From the NCBI GenBank assembly GCA_003167495.1, contig PMSX01000070.1, positions 1-50,887 of the forward strand: a DNA stretch of 50,887 bases, read 5' to 3'. A program made the translations under genes and the position numbers. This DNA comes from Bryobacterales bacterium. GTDB taxonomy: Bacteria; Acidobacteriota; Terriglobia; Bryobacterales; Bryobacteraceae. Positions 19,201 to 27,759 of the stretch are shown in pieces; the stretch's first letter is position 1; each line of letters begins with the position of its first letter. The notes under the pieces are model-generated. The model was not told the DNA's origin. It saw nothing but the letters and a program-made list of their open reading frames with translations, and searched no databases.

Positions 19201-19797
19201 AACAACGAAAAATCGCTGGCTTCCTTTGACGTTCCGGATCGCCTGGTGATCAGTTACGTGCTGGACGTTCCCGTTGGCAGAGGACGCAAGTTCCTCTCGA
19301 ATGCCAACCACTTCGCCGACGCGGCTATTGGTGGATGGGGTGTCGAGGGAGTTACCACGATTCAACAAGGATTCCCGCTGCATCTTACCACTAACTCGAG
19401 TAACCTCAACGCTTACAACGCCGGCACCCAGCGCCCTAACGTTGTGTCCGGCTGTAATGCCCAATTGTCCGGGTCTGCCACTTCATTGCTAAACGAGTAC
19501 TTCAATACCAGTTGCTTCACGCAACCGGCGGCGTTCACGTTTGGCGACGAGCCCAGGAACGATCCCACTTTGCGCTCTCCTGGCGAGGCCAATTGGGATT
19601 TCTCGTTATTTAAGAATTTCTCTCTCACTCCGGAGGGTAAAGCTCACTTACAATTCCGTGCGGAGTTTTTCAACGTTTTTAACAGGGTGCAATTTGGCTT
19701 CCCGGGACAGGCGTTGGGTGCTTCCAATTTCGGTGAAATCACTAGCATTGCGAACTCACCGCGGCTGATACAGTTCGCCTTGAAGCTCGCGTTCTAG
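16222..19797 (+). CDS. TonB-dependent receptor, Oar-like, second copy in the window
   Basis: From the ATG at 16222 (preferred over a start at 16186 because AGAAAGAGG lies 9 bases upstream and a signal peptide follows) the protein has about 1191 residues. The signal peptide ends near LYGQ. The carboxypeptidase-regulatory-like fold carries GNVSDPTGAAVAGTEVTLTN, the plug has LPLNGRNPLNLTALVPSVVP, and the barrel ends in LIQFALKLAF with the terminal Phe. It is diverged from the receptor at 297 and is not a recent duplicate. It probably binds or imports a polymer fragment across the outer membrane. A terminator-like hairpin follows. Confidence 0.93.
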   Translation: MFKRLLSPCLFGVLTLVLVNAPKLYGQTTFGSVVGNVSDPTGAAVAGTEVTLTNLGTNEKRTATTNNDGLYQFVNVLPGQYSVEVQKTGFKRVLRSPVTVETQNTSKIDLALQVGELTQTVEVTAQTPLLQPESSSLGQVVDTRKTDELPLNGRNPLNLTALVPSVVPQGGSLSNPNGQNPFAWGNYQIGGGMANQSMVWLDGSPVNGSYLNITALIPTQDSLQEFKVATSDLPPEYGRFAGGVVNFTTKSGTNSLHGEAWEFLRNRDLDANDFFDNTNGTPRGSFTQNQFGFNLGGPVEIPKLVHGRNKTFFFVDYEGFRLRQGVSYTETVPTAQERTGNLSALAASQDVNIYDPLTTCGTGAPGTPACAASSAGNRTPFAGNVIPTTRINPTSLLLMNLYPLPNAPGNAQGVGNWIGNDSQGGSNNETVVHIDQNVSDKQHITARYTYWGNLNLPEEPFGNGVCQDRCTETFNTNNFVLGDTYSFSPTTIMEIRLSYQRFVYDRTPATLGYNLTTLGWPASLNTQAVFDDLPIPVINGFDQAGTFGSQGTGSVIVDHNDNDRAAGTLTHIAGNHTVKIGAEFLRGTHNYVQTNTPTGIFNFNPDLTAANAYNTAGSGLGLATFLLGYPSGGSASSPALVAAEQLYPAVFINDDWHISPKLTLNVGLRWEHDGPWTERFNRISYFDPTQSNSVLAAAGLNVPGNIDLVNSPYDSYRSGTYPDWTQLAPRVGAAYQIAKSTVFHAGYGVFWLPNDVGWSTSPNNDPINSYSTPVLESVYTGVPACYPSSCSAGSPGSAYTIANPFPGGIVAPPGRNPNYASILIGTGPGENMLNNPYGYAQQWNADIQQQFGGGFLIDVAYGGSKGTHLPMANSPNLDQLPSQYLSMGNALLTNVPNPYYGIITTVGSSLAQKTVPAEQLLLPYPEYTGVGIDNEGVGDSTYESLQVKAEKRFSGGNSILVAYTHAKLISDTDTVTSWLEGGGVASIQNYNNLNNEKSLASFDVPDRLVISYVLDVPVGRGRKFLSNANHFADAAIGGWGVEGVTTIQQGFPLHLTTNSSNLNAYNAGTQRPNVVSGCNAQLSGSATSLLNEYFNTSCFTQPAAFTFGDEPRNDPTLRSPGEANWDFSLFKNFSLTPEGKAHLQFRAEFFNVFNRVQFGFPGQALGASNFGEITSIANSPRLIQFALKLAF

Positions 19798-19812
19798 GCT
19801 CAAAACGACCAT

Positions 19813-19855
19813 AAAGGCCGTCAGATGTGGATCAGTTCCTCATCCGGCGGCCTTT
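19813..19855. terminator. inverted repeat between convergent receptor and TPR genes
   Basis: AAAGGCCG (19813-19820) pairs perfectly with CGGCCTTT (19848-19855), and the loop contains a further GATG/CATC pair. It begins 15 bases after the receptor stop and reaches the end of the convergent TPR gene. It probably stops transcription from both sides. Confidence 0.6.
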
Positions 19856-20900
19856 ACTTTGATTTCTGCATGGCCCGAAAAAGCTCCATTTCATGTTCTG
19901 CTTCCGATGGCTGGCCCTTTTTTCGATACAGACCCGCAAGATTGAAGTGTGCCTGCTCCGCGAGAGGCCCGGTCTTCTCAATCGCAACCACCTGAATCCA
20001 AGCTTTCTCGGCCAAAGCCAAGTCGCCGTCAAGAATAGCCGCTTTCCCTAACGATAAAAGTGTCTCCGGCATCTGGGGCCGCAATTGGTCTGTCCGTTGT
20101 AACTGAGTTTTGGCCTCTTTTGTTTTGCCATTCCGCAGTAGCGCATCTCCCAGACGGTACGCTGTTTCAGCGTCGCCCGGCTGTAGCTTCGCTTCTGCGC
20201 GAAACTCGTCTTCCGCCTTGGGCCACTCAGACGCCAACCCGTAGAGTTCACCAAGCGCCAAGTGAATTCCTGGCGTATCGGGCTTGATTTGCAGAGCGGT
20301 CTTGTATTCCGTTTCCGCCTCAGGAACTCTCCTCAGCGCCGCGTAATTTTCAGCGATCGACTGGTGTGCGCGCGCAGAGTTGGGGTAAGCAGATTCCAGT
20401 GTGTCGAAAACTTCCTTCGAGAGCAAACCGCTGGCGCGACCCAAGTAATAAAGCAAGTCGGGATCATTGGGCTGCTTCGATAAGGCCGCATTCAGGTTTG
20501 CGATTGCCTCCGGCAATTTGCCGGTCTTGAGTTGAGCGATGCCCAGCGCACCCTGAGCCTGAACCTTTTCCAGATGCGGGATGGCTTCCGCCGCATAACC
20601 TGCGGAGAGCAGCGCATAACCCAGCATCTGATCAGCCCCAGCCAAACTAGGGTCGAGAGCTAGTGCTTGTTGCAATGCCGGGACGGCCGCCGCGTACTCA
20701 CGATTTTCGAGAAGAGCCGCCCCCAAATTTACGAATCCTGCGGCGAAGCTGGGAGCGAGTTCCGTAACTATCTTGAATTCGGAGATCGCCTTCGTTAGCT
20801 TCCCTGCTTGTCGAGCCTCCAAACCCGCTTTAGCGTGCACAACGGCTTCTGGAGAAACCGCTTGCCAAGCCAATCCGAGAGACAGAACGAGGGCCATCAT
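19854..20900 (-). CDS. exported tetratricopeptide-repeat protein
   Basis: This 348-residue protein begins with a short hydrophobic signal (MMALVLSLGLAWQA). It consists almost entirely of about eight or nine TPR units with the W/G/Y/A/F/A/P spacing, for example AAGFVNLGAALLENREYAAA and ALGELYGLASEWPKAEDEF. TPR arrays are helical scaffolds for protein binding; no enzymatic domain is present. A second, related exported TPR protein lies at 23884. The partner is unknown. Confidence 0.85.
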   Translation of the reverse strand: MMALVLSLGLAWQAVSPEAVVHAKAGLEARQAGKLTKAISEFKIVTELAPSFAAGFVNLGAALLENREYAAAVPALQQALALDPSLAGADQMLGYALLSAGYAAEAIPHLEKVQAQGALGIAQLKTGKLPEAIANLNAALSKQPNDPDLLYYLGRASGLLSKEVFDTLESAYPNSARAHQSIAENYAALRRVPEAETEYKTALQIKPDTPGIHLALGELYGLASEWPKAEDEFRAEAKLQPGDAETAYRLGDALLRNGKTKEAKTQLQRTDQLRPQMPETLLSLGKAAILDGDLALAEKAWIQVVAIEKTGPLAEQAHFNLAGLYRKKGQPSEAEHEMELFRAMQKSK

Positions 20901-21008
20901 GATTCTGATTTTCGCTCAATTAGAGAGCATTCAGCTTGACCAGCAGGAGGACATTCACTAGCCCCACCCTAGTGTAACCACGAGCGCCACAAAATCGTCC
21001 CTTAACGC

Positions 21009-21716
21009 ATGTTCGTGTCGAGGCGATTTGCATTGAGGACCGCGATTGCTGGATCTTTGATGGCGTGTTCCCGCTCGTTATTGGCATTCGGGCCCGCCGA
21101 CGACTTCTGGAACACCGAGCCGCCAGATAAATGGACGCCGGACCAAATTCAAGAACTGACCTCAAAATCGCCCTGGGCGAGACCGGTGACTGCCCAAGTC
21201 AAGGGCAATTCACCTTTGTCCAATGCTGGGACCGGGCGCGGCGGACGGCGCAGTATGGGCACTACGACAACGGGGCGCGGGGCCGGCGCCAGTTCGGGGT
21301 CGGACAGTCCGAAATTCAACGGCGTGGTTCGCTGGGCCAGCGCAAAACCAATTCGGCTGGCGTTGAAACTGCAATTTCCACCTTCTCTAGCCGACCATTT
21401 CGTCATCAGCGTGAGCGACCTCCCCATCGTTTCCGGGCATGGCAGCGAAGACAGTTCGAGTGGCGGCGCGGCGGATTCCTATGACGGGCTCAAAGCGCAG
21501 ACGTCGCTACAAGTGAAGGGGCAAGAGGCCATTCAACCCGGCGTGATTGAGCCAGACAAGAACGAAACCTCCACGCTCTATTTTGGATTTCTGCCGCAAC
21601 TCGTTCAACTCGAAGGCGACAAAACGGTGACGTTCGCTACCACCATGTCCCCACTCAGCGTAAAAGTCAAATTCGAACTGAAGCAGATGAAATTCCAAGG
21701 CGAATTAGCTATATAA
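21009..21716 (+). CDS. exported hypothetical protein with Gly/Ser-rich linker
   Basis: This 235-residue protein has an N-terminal export signal with an Arg pair (SRRFALRTAIAGSLMA). The segment DDFWNTEPPDKWTPDQIQELTSKSPWA follows, then a Gly/Thr/Ser-rich linker (about 70-100) and a beta-rich C-terminal half. I recognise no named domain; the DKWTPDQIQELT...SPWA style is what I would expect of lineage-specific acidobacterial periplasmic proteins. It converges on the cytochrome c gene with a 9-base gap. Confidence 0.7.
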   Translation: MFVSRRFALRTAIAGSLMACSRSLLAFGPADDFWNTEPPDKWTPDQIQELTSKSPWARPVTAQVKGNSPLSNAGTGRGGRRSMGTTTTGRGAGASSGSDSPKFNGVVRWASAKPIRLALKLQFPPSLADHFVISVSDLPIVSGHGSEDSSSGGAADSYDGLKAQTSLQVKGQEAIQPGVIEPDKNETSTLYFGFLPQLVQLEGDKTVTFATTMSPLSVKVKFELKQMKFQGELAI

Positions 21717-21725
21717 ATCTCACTT

Positions 21726-22529
21726 TCATTTGAGAGTCAACAGGTAAGCTGTCAGGTTGTGAATATCAGCGTCCGAGTAATTCATTAGCAGATCCAAGTG
21801 CCCTTGCAACCGGTTCTTGATCTCCACCCGAGGCGAGTCTTTGTGGCGCGTAAAGGAACGGTATGTGCCATCATCTTCACGCAAAGAAACCGTAAAGTCG
21901 TCCACATAGGTCGGTGTGCCGGTAAACGATTCTCCGGAGGGCAGCGTTACTGTTACGCTGATGGCCGATACCTGCTTGGCGGGATTTCCTTCGGTCCAGC
22001 TATCGTCAGGCTGAACCATTTTGCTTTGCAGTTTGATTGGATCATATTTTGCGGCGATTCCTTTTAAATCGCCTCCCACCGAATGGCACGAGGAACACTT
22101 GCCCGCACCATTGAAATATGCTTTACCTGCATTGGCGTCCCCCGTCACGATGTTGAGAATCTTGTAATTGTCCCGATCTTTTGTGGCCTCAATCGAGTTG
22201 TGCAAGAAGTTTGCGATGTCGGTGATTTGTTCTGGACTAAACGGGAAGTGCGGCATTCCTCGTTCTGGCCGGCCCTTCAAAATGACGGGTCCGATGCTCT
22301 TGCCTCCTTCGTCGTCCAGCACAAGAACGGAACGCAGCAGATCGGGTCCCTTTTCACCGCCTTTGCCGGTCGCGCCGTGGCAAAAGCCACAGGTGGAGGC
22401 GAAATTCTGCTTGCCTCGTTCGACGGAGGCGGGGTTGTATTTTGGCGGCGCTGTAGGATCGTCGGCCCAGGCGAGCGTTGCGCCAATAAACATGATCGTG
22501 CACAACGCAGCCAGTTTGTTCCGCATCAT
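21726..22529 (-). CDS. dihaem cytochrome c, exported
   Basis: The protein has about 267 residues from the ATG at 22529, chosen because a Sec signal (MMRNKLAALC...AWADD) starts there; a longer frame runs to 22583. Two c-type haem sites are present, CGFCH early and CSSCH in the middle, so it is a class I dihaem cytochrome. The C-terminal part after the second haem (SGESFTGTPTYVDDFTVSLR) is a beta-rich segment like those of acidobacterial and planctomycete haem proteins. It probably carries electrons in the periplasm. No oxidase or dehydrogenase partner is adjacent. Confidence 0.88.
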   Translation of the reverse strand: MMRNKLAALCTIMFIGATLAWADDPTAPPKYNPASVERGKQNFASTCGFCHGATGKGGEKGPDLLRSVLVLDDEGGKSIGPVILKGRPERGMPHFPFSPEQITDIANFLHNSIEATKDRDNYKILNIVTGDANAGKAYFNGAGKCSSCHSVGGDLKGIAAKYDPIKLQSKMVQPDDSWTEGNPAKQVSAISVTVTLPSGESFTGTPTYVDDFTVSLREDDGTYRSFTRHKDSPRVEIKNRLQGHLDLLMNYSDADIHNLTAYLLTLK

Positions 22530-22616
22530 ATGAGTTTTTGTCCGAATAAAAGTGCCTGCCTCTCCCCTTTTGGGCGGGCACAACTAGCATAACGAACGCC
22601 GGGATACACTTATGAC

Positions 22617-23927
22617 GTGGTCCGAATCTCTGTATTCTTATCTCTGGCCGCCACCTTGGTCGCGCCGCTTTCGGCCCAGCGCGGGACGCTTGATCCGGCA
22701 TTTGAAGGGATTCCGTTCGACCAATGGTTTAGCGAACAAGACCAAGCGCATTTCCGCTGGACCGTAAAGGTTCCGCACGCTGAACTGTCGTTTCACCAGC
22801 GGCTGGCTTCCTCAATCGACATCAAATTGGACGGCCAGGATCTTGAAAGCCGCCGCAGCCACGGAAAGCTGGGACTGTTGATTCAGATTAAGGACGTTGA
22901 AGGGACGCGCTATCAGGAACACGGCAGTATCGAATTGAGCAAGCTCGATCCGGATGTCAAAGCCGCGAACATCGACTACTCGCAGCGCGCGTTCTTTGTG
23001 CCGGGTGACTATCAGCTTGCGGTAGCCATTGTTGATCCAGCGACCGGCGAGCACAGCGCCAGCCAGCTTCAGTTCAAGGTGCCGGCGCCGGCGCATGGAT
23101 GGCTTACGGACGCGTGGCGCGACCTGCCCGCTGTTGAATATATCGGCAATGACGTGTCGCCTGAGAGTTGGTATCTCCCTAATATACGCGGGCGTTTACC
23201 ATGGGCCGCCGCCGTGCATTCGCCGGCTCGACTGAATGTCATTCTGAACGTGGCTCCTTCACGGCGTGGGTCGAGCGATTTGGGAGCATTACTGCCTTCG
23301 CTCAAAGTCATCTCACACTCTGGGTCGTCTGCGGTTTCCGAACATGTGGCGTTGCTGGACATTTCGCGGCGTCGCTCCGTCTTCGATCAAGACGAAGTGC
23401 ATGAACTGGATTGGCCCCGTTTGAAGGCGTCTTTGGGAGAAGCCAATACCGCATCCATTGATCTTCATTCACTGGCTGACCGGCATGAAGACGCGCAGTT
23501 TTTCGTCTCCCAGGTGCGGCGCCTGCTGCGCGCTTCGGCTGATAAACCTTGCGTTTTGGTGGTGCTGACCAAACCCGTTTCGTTCGATTCCGGCGAAGAT
23601 CGCGAGCCGATTTCGCTCGAAGCCTTGCCGCCTTGCCATGTCTTTTACCTTCGCTACCATGCTCCGCAGGTTCGTTCCTTTGGCCCGCAAATGGGAGGAA
23701 TGGGCCGCCGATCGCGTATGGGAGGTGGGCCTGGGGGTGGGCCTATGATGAGCAATCAGACCCAGCAAGAGAACTTCGATCAGTTGGAGTCTACCTTGAA
23801 GCCGCTCAGTCCGAAGGTCATCGACGTTGAGACGCCGCAGCAAGTGACCAAAGCGCTCACCGAAATCGAAAAGTCGCTCGAGGTTACTGCGGAGGGGCCT
23901 CCGGATCGCGATACGTCGCGCCGCTGA
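22617..23927 (+). CDS. exported hypothetical protein with Met/Gly-rich stretch
   Basis: This 436-residue protein starts at a GTG at 22617, with a signal peptide ending near LSAQ. The first half is beta-rich (IQIKDVEGTRYQEHGSIEL, FVPGDYQLAVAIVDPATGEH). The second half alternates strands and helices in the manner of a VWA-like fold (NVILNVAP, VALLDIS, CVLVVLTKPV) but without a clear MIDAS motif. A run rich in Gly, Met and Arg lies near residues 360-380. No function can be assigned. Its last 44 bases overlap the convergent TPR gene. Confidence 0.7.
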   Translation: MVRISVFLSLAATLVAPLSAQRGTLDPAFEGIPFDQWFSEQDQAHFRWTVKVPHAELSFHQRLASSIDIKLDGQDLESRRSHGKLGLLIQIKDVEGTRYQEHGSIELSKLDPDVKAANIDYSQRAFFVPGDYQLAVAIVDPATGEHSASQLQFKVPAPAHGWLTDAWRDLPAVEYIGNDVSPESWYLPNIRGRLPWAAAVHSPARLNVILNVAPSRRGSSDLGALLPSLKVISHSGSSAVSEHVALLDISRRRSVFDQDEVHELDWPRLKASLGEANTASIDLHSLADRHEDAQFFVSQVRRLLRASADKPCVLVVLTKPVSFDSGEDREPISLEALPPCHVFYLRYHAPQVRSFGPQMGGMGRRSRMGGGPGGGPMMSNQTQQENFDQLESTLKPLSPKVIDVETPQQVTKALTEIEKSLEVTAEGPPDRDTSRR

Positions 23928-25059
23928 TCTCTTGTTCCAGTTTGTCGCGCGTAGCTTTTCTCAATTGCTGCACCGCTTCAAGCTCCGTTTGCGCTTCTTC
24001 CTTTCGCCCGAGAGCCGTTAGCACTTGGGCCCGCAAATAGTGAACGCTGGCGCTCTGCGGATCGAGAGCGGCTGCTTCGTTCAAAGCTTTGAGCGCTTCT
24101 GGATAGTGTTTTTCCTGCTTGTATATTTTGGCAAGCCCAAACCACGAAGTGCCCAATCTGCGGTCACGCTTGACCGCCTCCGAGAAGTAACGCTCGGCCT
24201 CGTGATCGTGGCCATCCGAGCTGCTGAGCAACCCCAGCTGGTCATAATTGTAAGCCACGTCCGGCTCCAACTTCGCATCCTGCAGAAACTCCGCGCGCGC
24301 CTTTTCCGTCTCGCCGGTGTGCCGGTAAACCACCCCCAGATTGTAGTGCAGCATGGGCAGCTTGGCATCGCCTGCCGCCGCCGTTTGCAACTCGCCCAGC
24401 GCATGTTCATAATCTCCGTGCGCGAGATGAGCTTTTCCCAACAACAGATGCACGAGCGGCGAGTCTTTGCCAACTTCCATCAAGCGGACTACCGCTTGCT
24501 CTTCCAGTGCAGGGCGCTCGCCATTGCCGGCGGCCACAGCCAGGCTGTAAAGATAACTCAGATCGCTATTGGCGGAAGGCCACAAAGGCTCCAGCTCCGC
24601 TGCGGCATCGGCATAGCGATCTTCAAACAAATAGCAGAGGCCCAGCAACCGGCGAGCCTGCGCCGAATCCGGTTGATCGCGCAACACCGATTCAAACGGC
24701 ATAATCGCCGCCTTATAATCGCCTTCGCGATAATACACAAGCCCAATGTTCAAACGAATGCCGTTGACTTGCGGCGCTAGCTTTTCAGCTTCGTGCAAAT
24801 ACTCAAGCGCACGCGCCCACTTCTGTTCGCGCATATACACAACGCCCAAATTCGCCCGCGCCCCGACATCGCGCGGCACCAGCCCCAGAACTCGCTGAAA
24901 CGATTTCTCGGCAGCCGCCAGATCGTTCTGTTGCAAAGCTCTCTCGCCCGCTTCATACGCTTCACGGATTTTCGCTTCACTGCCTGGGCTTTGAGCGAAA
25001 CCTGCAAGGACTGACAGAAAAACGAGAAAACAGAGCAGACAGAGCCTCCACACTGCCAT
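23884..25059 (-). CDS. exported tetratricopeptide-repeat protein
   Basis: This 391-residue protein has a signal peptide (LCFLVFLSVLAGFAQ) and about nine or ten consecutive TPR units, for example ARANLGVVYMREQKWARALE and PMLHYNLGVVYRHTGETEKA. It starts 3 bases after the stop of the glycosidase-like gene on the same strand, so the two are almost surely one operon. The TPR protein may scaffold or localise that exported partner. It ends by overlapping the convergent gene at 22617-23927. Confidence 0.88.
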   Translation of the reverse strand: MAVWRLCLLCFLVFLSVLAGFAQSPGSEAKIREAYEAGERALQQNDLAAAEKSFQRVLGLVPRDVGARANLGVVYMREQKWARALEYLHEAEKLAPQVNGIRLNIGLVYYREGDYKAAIMPFESVLRDQPDSAQARRLLGLCYLFEDRYADAAAELEPLWPSANSDLSYLYSLAVAAGNGERPALEEQAVVRLMEVGKDSPLVHLLLGKAHLAHGDYEHALGELQTAAAGDAKLPMLHYNLGVVYRHTGETEKARAEFLQDAKLEPDVAYNYDQLGLLSSSDGHDHEAERYFSEAVKRDRRLGTSWFGLAKIYKQEKHYPEALKALNEAAALDPQSASVHYLRAQVLTALGRKEEAQTELEAVQQLRKATRDKLEQEISGATYRDPEAPPQ

Positions 25060-25062
25060 GTC

Positions 25063-27153
25063 CTACAATGCCGAGCCGTTCAACTTGGTCCAAAGCCGTG
25101 CCGAATATGCCAAGTTGTCAAACCGGAGGCTGCCGAGATCCGGCGATTCAAAGCGAATTTTCGATGCGCGGATTTGCCAACCCGTGCGGACGCGCTGCAG
25201 TGCGCCGGGTTTCAGATGGAATACGATTTCGCGCATCTCCGGCGCGCGAAGAGTCAGCACCACTTCCTTCGTGGTCGGATTGTAAACATCCATTCGCATC
25301 AGTGAGCGCGGCGTGGGGAACTGCAACTCGGCTACCGTAGCGTCTGGTGCCGCTGTACCGAGCGAAAACGTACTCATCCGCTCGTGCGGGGGAAACACCA
25401 TCCAATCCGTCTCCCCCCAATCGATCACGCCCGAAGGATATTGGCCTTGCAAACGAACGCGCGCGCCTACATGCGGGTTGTCGAAATCTACAATTGATGG
25501 AACGGATTCAGCGGAAAGTTGCTTCTCCGCTGAATTGGGGTCGATCTGGATATCGATGTCTCGCGCCTGGTCATGGCGAATGCGGAGAATGTTCTTCGAT
25601 TCATCCAGCACGTAACCTTCCTCCTTCAGATCGGCGCGCTGAGTGAGCCGGCGACCTCCCGCCATCACAAAGTCCGGATGAAAGTTGAGGCGGAGAACGT
25701 CAGTGGAAGCGGGGTCAAAAGTGGAGTAGGTAACCGCGCCCTTCGAATAGGAGATTTTGTTCACTACCGAGCTACTGCCGACCAAATGCGACTCATCGGA
25801 GGGAGCCCACTCAGGCTCGGCCCACATTCCATCCATCAGCCGGCGTGGCCCATCGGAAAATTCGTCCGTAAACCACCATTGATTACCAAAGGGAGTATGG
25901 CCGTTCTCCGGCATGCCTTGATAGTAAGTGACCCAGTTGAACGAGCGGAACGATTCTTCCCGATAGGTCACATCACCGGTTTTGGCGTAATACAGGGCTT
26001 CCACCGCAGCCAATCGCGATGTGTGGCTATCACAGCATTGGTTCGGAAGATTGCAGCAATATTCTTTGCCATCGCCTTGCTCGGTCGTAATAATTGCCCC
26101 ATGCACGATGTATTTGGGCCACTTGGGAGTTGTTTTCACCCAGTCAATCAGCTTGCGCACATGCTCCCGCCACTCAGGGTCTTTATCGGAGTGCAGCAAG
26201 ACATAGCGGGCGTATTCCAATGGGATGACTTGATTCATGTTCTCCATGGAAGGTTTAACGTCTTCGAAATAGCCCACCCAGACGTTGTTCTTCATCGGGT
26301 ACTCTTGCAGCCACTGCCATGCACCCTTGCGAACTCTCTCATAGTCGGCGCGATCTCCCTGATTCAGTCGCAGGAGTTCGTCGAACAGCATGATGGGTTC
26401 TACCACGTTGGCCGAATACGGACCCATGCCAGGGCCATCGATCTTGCCGTCTCTGGCATAACAACGAACGGGCCAGGGGGAACGGTCGGCTGTACCTTCC
26501 GTATAGTTTTTCACCAACGCGTTAGCGCAGCGAAGGGCCGCCGCCAGGTACTTGGTATTGCCTGTCATCTCGTAGAAGCGGAGATAGCCATAGCCATCTT
26601 CGCCCACTACGTGCGGTTCGATGTAATCCTCTCCGTGCACGCTCCAGCCCGTATAGCGGAAGTCGCCGGGGTTGGCGGAAGCATATGGCACGCGAGCCCA
26701 AACGTAGCCTTCCGGCGTAAGGCCATTTTCCAATTCGTAGTCGATGAAATCCTGCAAGAAAATGATGGTATTGGCATCGCCGGTGTACGGATAGAGGCGC
26801 TCCATAAAGCCTTGCAGCATGGCGCGCAGATAGCCCGTCGAGTTCGCCCAATGGTAGTCGGGCTGCATTTCGAAGGTGACGCGATCAAAATCGAAGCAAC
26901 AGAAAAAGTAGTGCAGGCGTTGGCGGTTGAACTGATCCCACAAAAACGTCCATTGAGTCATCAGGTGGGAGTTGTAGGAGTAGCCGGTGTTTTCGGGCAT
27001 GGGCCAAGGCAAAAGTTTTCCATTGGCGTCGAGCTGTACGGGCCGGCCGGCAATGGTGGTGGGGTCTATTTTGGAGATGACCGGGAAAGGCGTCTGGGCT
27101 ACCAGCAAGAGACTCAGCGGAAGGGCAGCAGCGAGATGACTGAGATATTTCAT
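25063..27153 (-). CDS. exported (alpha/alpha)6-barrel protein, glycoside-hydrolase-like, function unknown
   Basis: This 696-residue protein has a signal peptide (YLSHLAAALPLSLLLVAQ). A helical middle with aromatic and acidic segments (SVHGEDYIEPHVVGEDGYGY, GPYSANVVEPIMLFDELLRL) suggests a six-hairpin glycosidase or epimerase-like barrel. The C-terminal 200 residues are beta-rich and probably accessory. Three vicinal Cys pairs stand out (HYFFCCFDFD, and CC twice in EYCCNLPNQCCDSH). A role in polysaccharide processing is inference from fold-like pattern only. It leads a two-gene operon with the TPR protein. Confidence 0.7.
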   Translation of the reverse strand: MKYLSHLAAALPLSLLLVAQTPFPVISKIDPTTIAGRPVQLDANGKLLPWPMPENTGYSYNSHLMTQWTFLWDQFNRQRLHYFFCCFDFDRVTFEMQPDYHWANSTGYLRAMLQGFMERLYPYTGDANTIIFLQDFIDYELENGLTPEGYVWARVPYASANPGDFRYTGWSVHGEDYIEPHVVGEDGYGYLRFYEMTGNTKYLAAALRCANALVKNYTEGTADRSPWPVRCYARDGKIDGPGMGPYSANVVEPIMLFDELLRLNQGDRADYERVRKGAWQWLQEYPMKNNVWVGYFEDVKPSMENMNQVIPLEYARYVLLHSDKDPEWREHVRKLIDWVKTTPKWPKYIVHGAIITTEQGDGKEYCCNLPNQCCDSHTSRLAAVEALYYAKTGDVTYREESFRSFNWVTYYQGMPENGHTPFGNQWWFTDEFSDGPRRLMDGMWAEPEWAPSDESHLVGSSSVVNKISYSKGAVTYSTFDPASTDVLRLNFHPDFVMAGGRRLTQRADLKEEGYVLDESKNILRIRHDQARDIDIQIDPNSAEKQLSAESVPSIVDFDNPHVGARVRLQGQYPSGVIDWGETDWMVFPPHERMSTFSLGTAAPDATVAELQFPTPRSLMRMDVYNPTTKEVVLTLRAPEMREIVFHLKPGALQRVRTGWQIRASKIRFESPDLGSLRFDNLAYSARLWTKLNGSAL

Positions 27154-27252
27154 TTTGCTTTGACTCGAATATTCTCTCAGAGAGAAAAGAATCGGCCGGG
27201 GGTTTGAACGCAGAACCCAGCGAAGAAATGGCGAATCACGGTCAGTTGCTGC

Positions 27253-27759
27253 CTACAGTTCGCCTTCGGTCTCCTCTTCCTCAAACGTCCCAGTCTGCTT
27301 GTCCTTATACACTCTCGCCGCCGCAAAACATCGCCCGTTCATCGCCACATAAACGCCCGCCGCCAGCGTCTGCACAAACGCCAGTGCGCTGCCTAGATTG
27401 AACAAGCCATCGGAGCTCCCAAACTTGTATGGCACCATCGCGCCGGTCAGCACAATCGTCTTGTCCTGCACTCTCTCGGCTACAAAACGCGCGGTCTCAG
27501 CCATCGTGTCTGTGCCGTGCGTAATCACAATGCGGTCTCCTGGAGTGGCTCGGCATTGTTCGGCAATCAACGCGCGGTCGGCGTCCGTCATATCCAAACT
27601 GTCCACCATCATCAGCGTGCGAACTTCCAATGGGAGTTCCGCCCGTCCCAGTGCGAGCATCTCCGGGAGGTGCGAGTCCTTAAAGAATAGCCGGCCGTGG
27701 ATTTCGTCGTACTCTTTGTCGAACGTCCCGCCGGTGATCAGTACGCGTATCGGCCTCAC
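27253..27759 (-). CDS. single-domain asparaginase-family protein
   Basis: This 168-residue protein covers only the N-terminal domain of type I/II asparaginases. It keeps the catalytic blocks TGGTFD, HGTDTM and a Lys in TGAMVPYKFGS. Full asparaginases have about 330 residues with a second domain that completes the active site, so this may be the known short family that assembles differently, or it may act on another amide. It starts at a GTG whose GTGA overlaps the stop of the upstream isomerase-like gene, indicating translational coupling. Confidence 0.82.
   Translation of the reverse strand: MRPIRVLITGGTFDKEYDEIHGRLFFKDSHLPEMLALGRAELPLEVRTLMMVDSLDMTDADRALIAEQCRATPGDRIVITHGTDTMAETARFVAERVQDKTIVLTGAMVPYKFGSSDGLFNLGSALAFVQTLAAGVYVAMNGRCFAAARVYKDKQTGTFEEEETEGEL

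Noticed and set aside
24025..24780. A 251-codon frame on the plus strand
   Set aside because: It is antisense to the TPR gene and has a composition typical of shadow frames.
25573..27207. A 544-codon open frame on the plus strand
   Set aside because: It lies entirely opposite the signal-peptide-bearing barrel protein at 25063-27153 and has no domain of its own. Long antisense frames are common in GC-rich genes.
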